This document shows, piece after piece, positions 5,155 to 5,254 of a DNA stretch of 5,254 nucleotides. Origin of the DNA: Negativicutes bacterium UBA1444. GTDB lineage: Bacteria; Bacillota; Negativicutes; UBA1444. Location of the stretch: assembly GCA_002329525.1 (NCBI GenBank), contig DCTI01000063.1, forward strand, positions 2,153 through 7,406, written 5' to 3'. Below the pieces are notes generated by a model. The model did no database searches and was not told the origin of the DNA. It worked only from the letters and a program-made list of their open reading frames with translations. A program made the translations under genes and the position numbers. The number at the start of each line of letters is the position of its first letter. The first letter of the stretch is position 1.

Positions 5155-5254
5155 TGGAAAAGAAGGAATTCAAACTTTGCATTGAAAATGTCTCCAAAGT
5201 GTTCCGGGAGAAGGCCGGCACGGTCACCGCACTGGAGAACACAAATTTTTCCGT
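5154..5254 (+). CDS. ABC transporter ATP-binding protein, SsuB/TauB-like, N-terminal fragment (cut by window end)
   Basis: Only the first 33 codons are present. The reading MEKKEFKLCIENVSKVFREKAGTV, then TALENTNFSV, is the standard opening of ABC ATPases of the NitT/TauT group. It contains the first beta strand, an aromatic Phe in the position of the A-loop (Val-Phe-Arg) and the Ala-Leu-Glu strand before Walker A. The Walker A motif itself lies beyond the window. The ATG at 5154 overlaps the permease TGA by one base, and GGAGGGG (5140-5146) is a good ribosome site inside the permease end. It would hydrolyse ATP to drive the importer on the cytoplasmic side. Gene order binding protein, permease, ATPase supports the call. 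Confidence 0.88.
   Translation, partial: MEKKEFKLCIENVSKVFREKAGTVTALENTNFS

Noticed and set aside
1..5254. CRISPR array, tRNA or rRNA gene, insertion sequence, phage or defence system
   Set aside because: No regularly spaced repeats, cloverleaf-like segments, transposase motifs or defence-protein motifs were seen; genes fill the window in a normal housekeeping and transport layout.

Overview
This window looks like ordinary chromosomal DNA from a bacterium with Firmicutes-type signals. Shine-Dalgarno sequences are strong and G-rich, two promoters fit sigma-A with extended -10 boxes, terminators are intrinsic, and TTG starts occur. Base composition is moderately GC-rich in genes and AT-rich in leaders. 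A rubredoxin, a lipoprotein-type solute-binding protein and the expression signals together suggest an anaerobic, GC-moderate Firmicute. A member of the Negativicutes or Clostridia is my guess; this is inference, not proof.

Region 1 (1-1869) appears to be one transcription unit. A promoter (82-110) sits downstream of a small palindrome (56-69). It is followed by a leader with an inverted repeat, then lemA (186-749), a TPM-domain protein with a glycine-rich tail (795-1559), and a 52-residue rubredoxin (1648-1806). A perfect 12-bp stem terminator closes the unit at 1834-1869. LemA and TPM proteins are frequent neighbours in bacteria; both are envelope proteins of poorly defined role. The rubredoxin is a cytoplasmic electron carrier that may simply share the transcript.

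Region 2 (1900-3106) is a single gene with its own promoter. It encodes a fold-type I PLP aminotransferase of the histidinol-phosphate aminotransferase (HisC) family. No other histidine gene is visible, so the true substrate is open. The frame stays open upstream through the terminator and promoter, so the long version of this gene (from 1808) is not credible; the supported start is 1973.

Region 3 (3107-5254) is an ABC importer of the nitrate/sulfonate/taurine type (SsuABC/TauABC-like): a lipoprotein substrate-binding protein (3209-4225), an inner-membrane permease (about 4351-5154) and the first 33 codons of the ATPase (5154 onward, cut by the window end). An intrinsic terminator between the binding protein and the permease probably makes the binding protein more abundant than the membrane components. 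The substrate cannot be read from the sequence.

I found no mobile element, CRISPR array, RNA gene or clearly novel system. The points worth a second look are regulatory: the palindrome and leader hairpin ahead of lemA, a 17-codon leader frame overlapping the lemA start, near-identical promoter architecture at two units, and partial termination inside the transporter operon.
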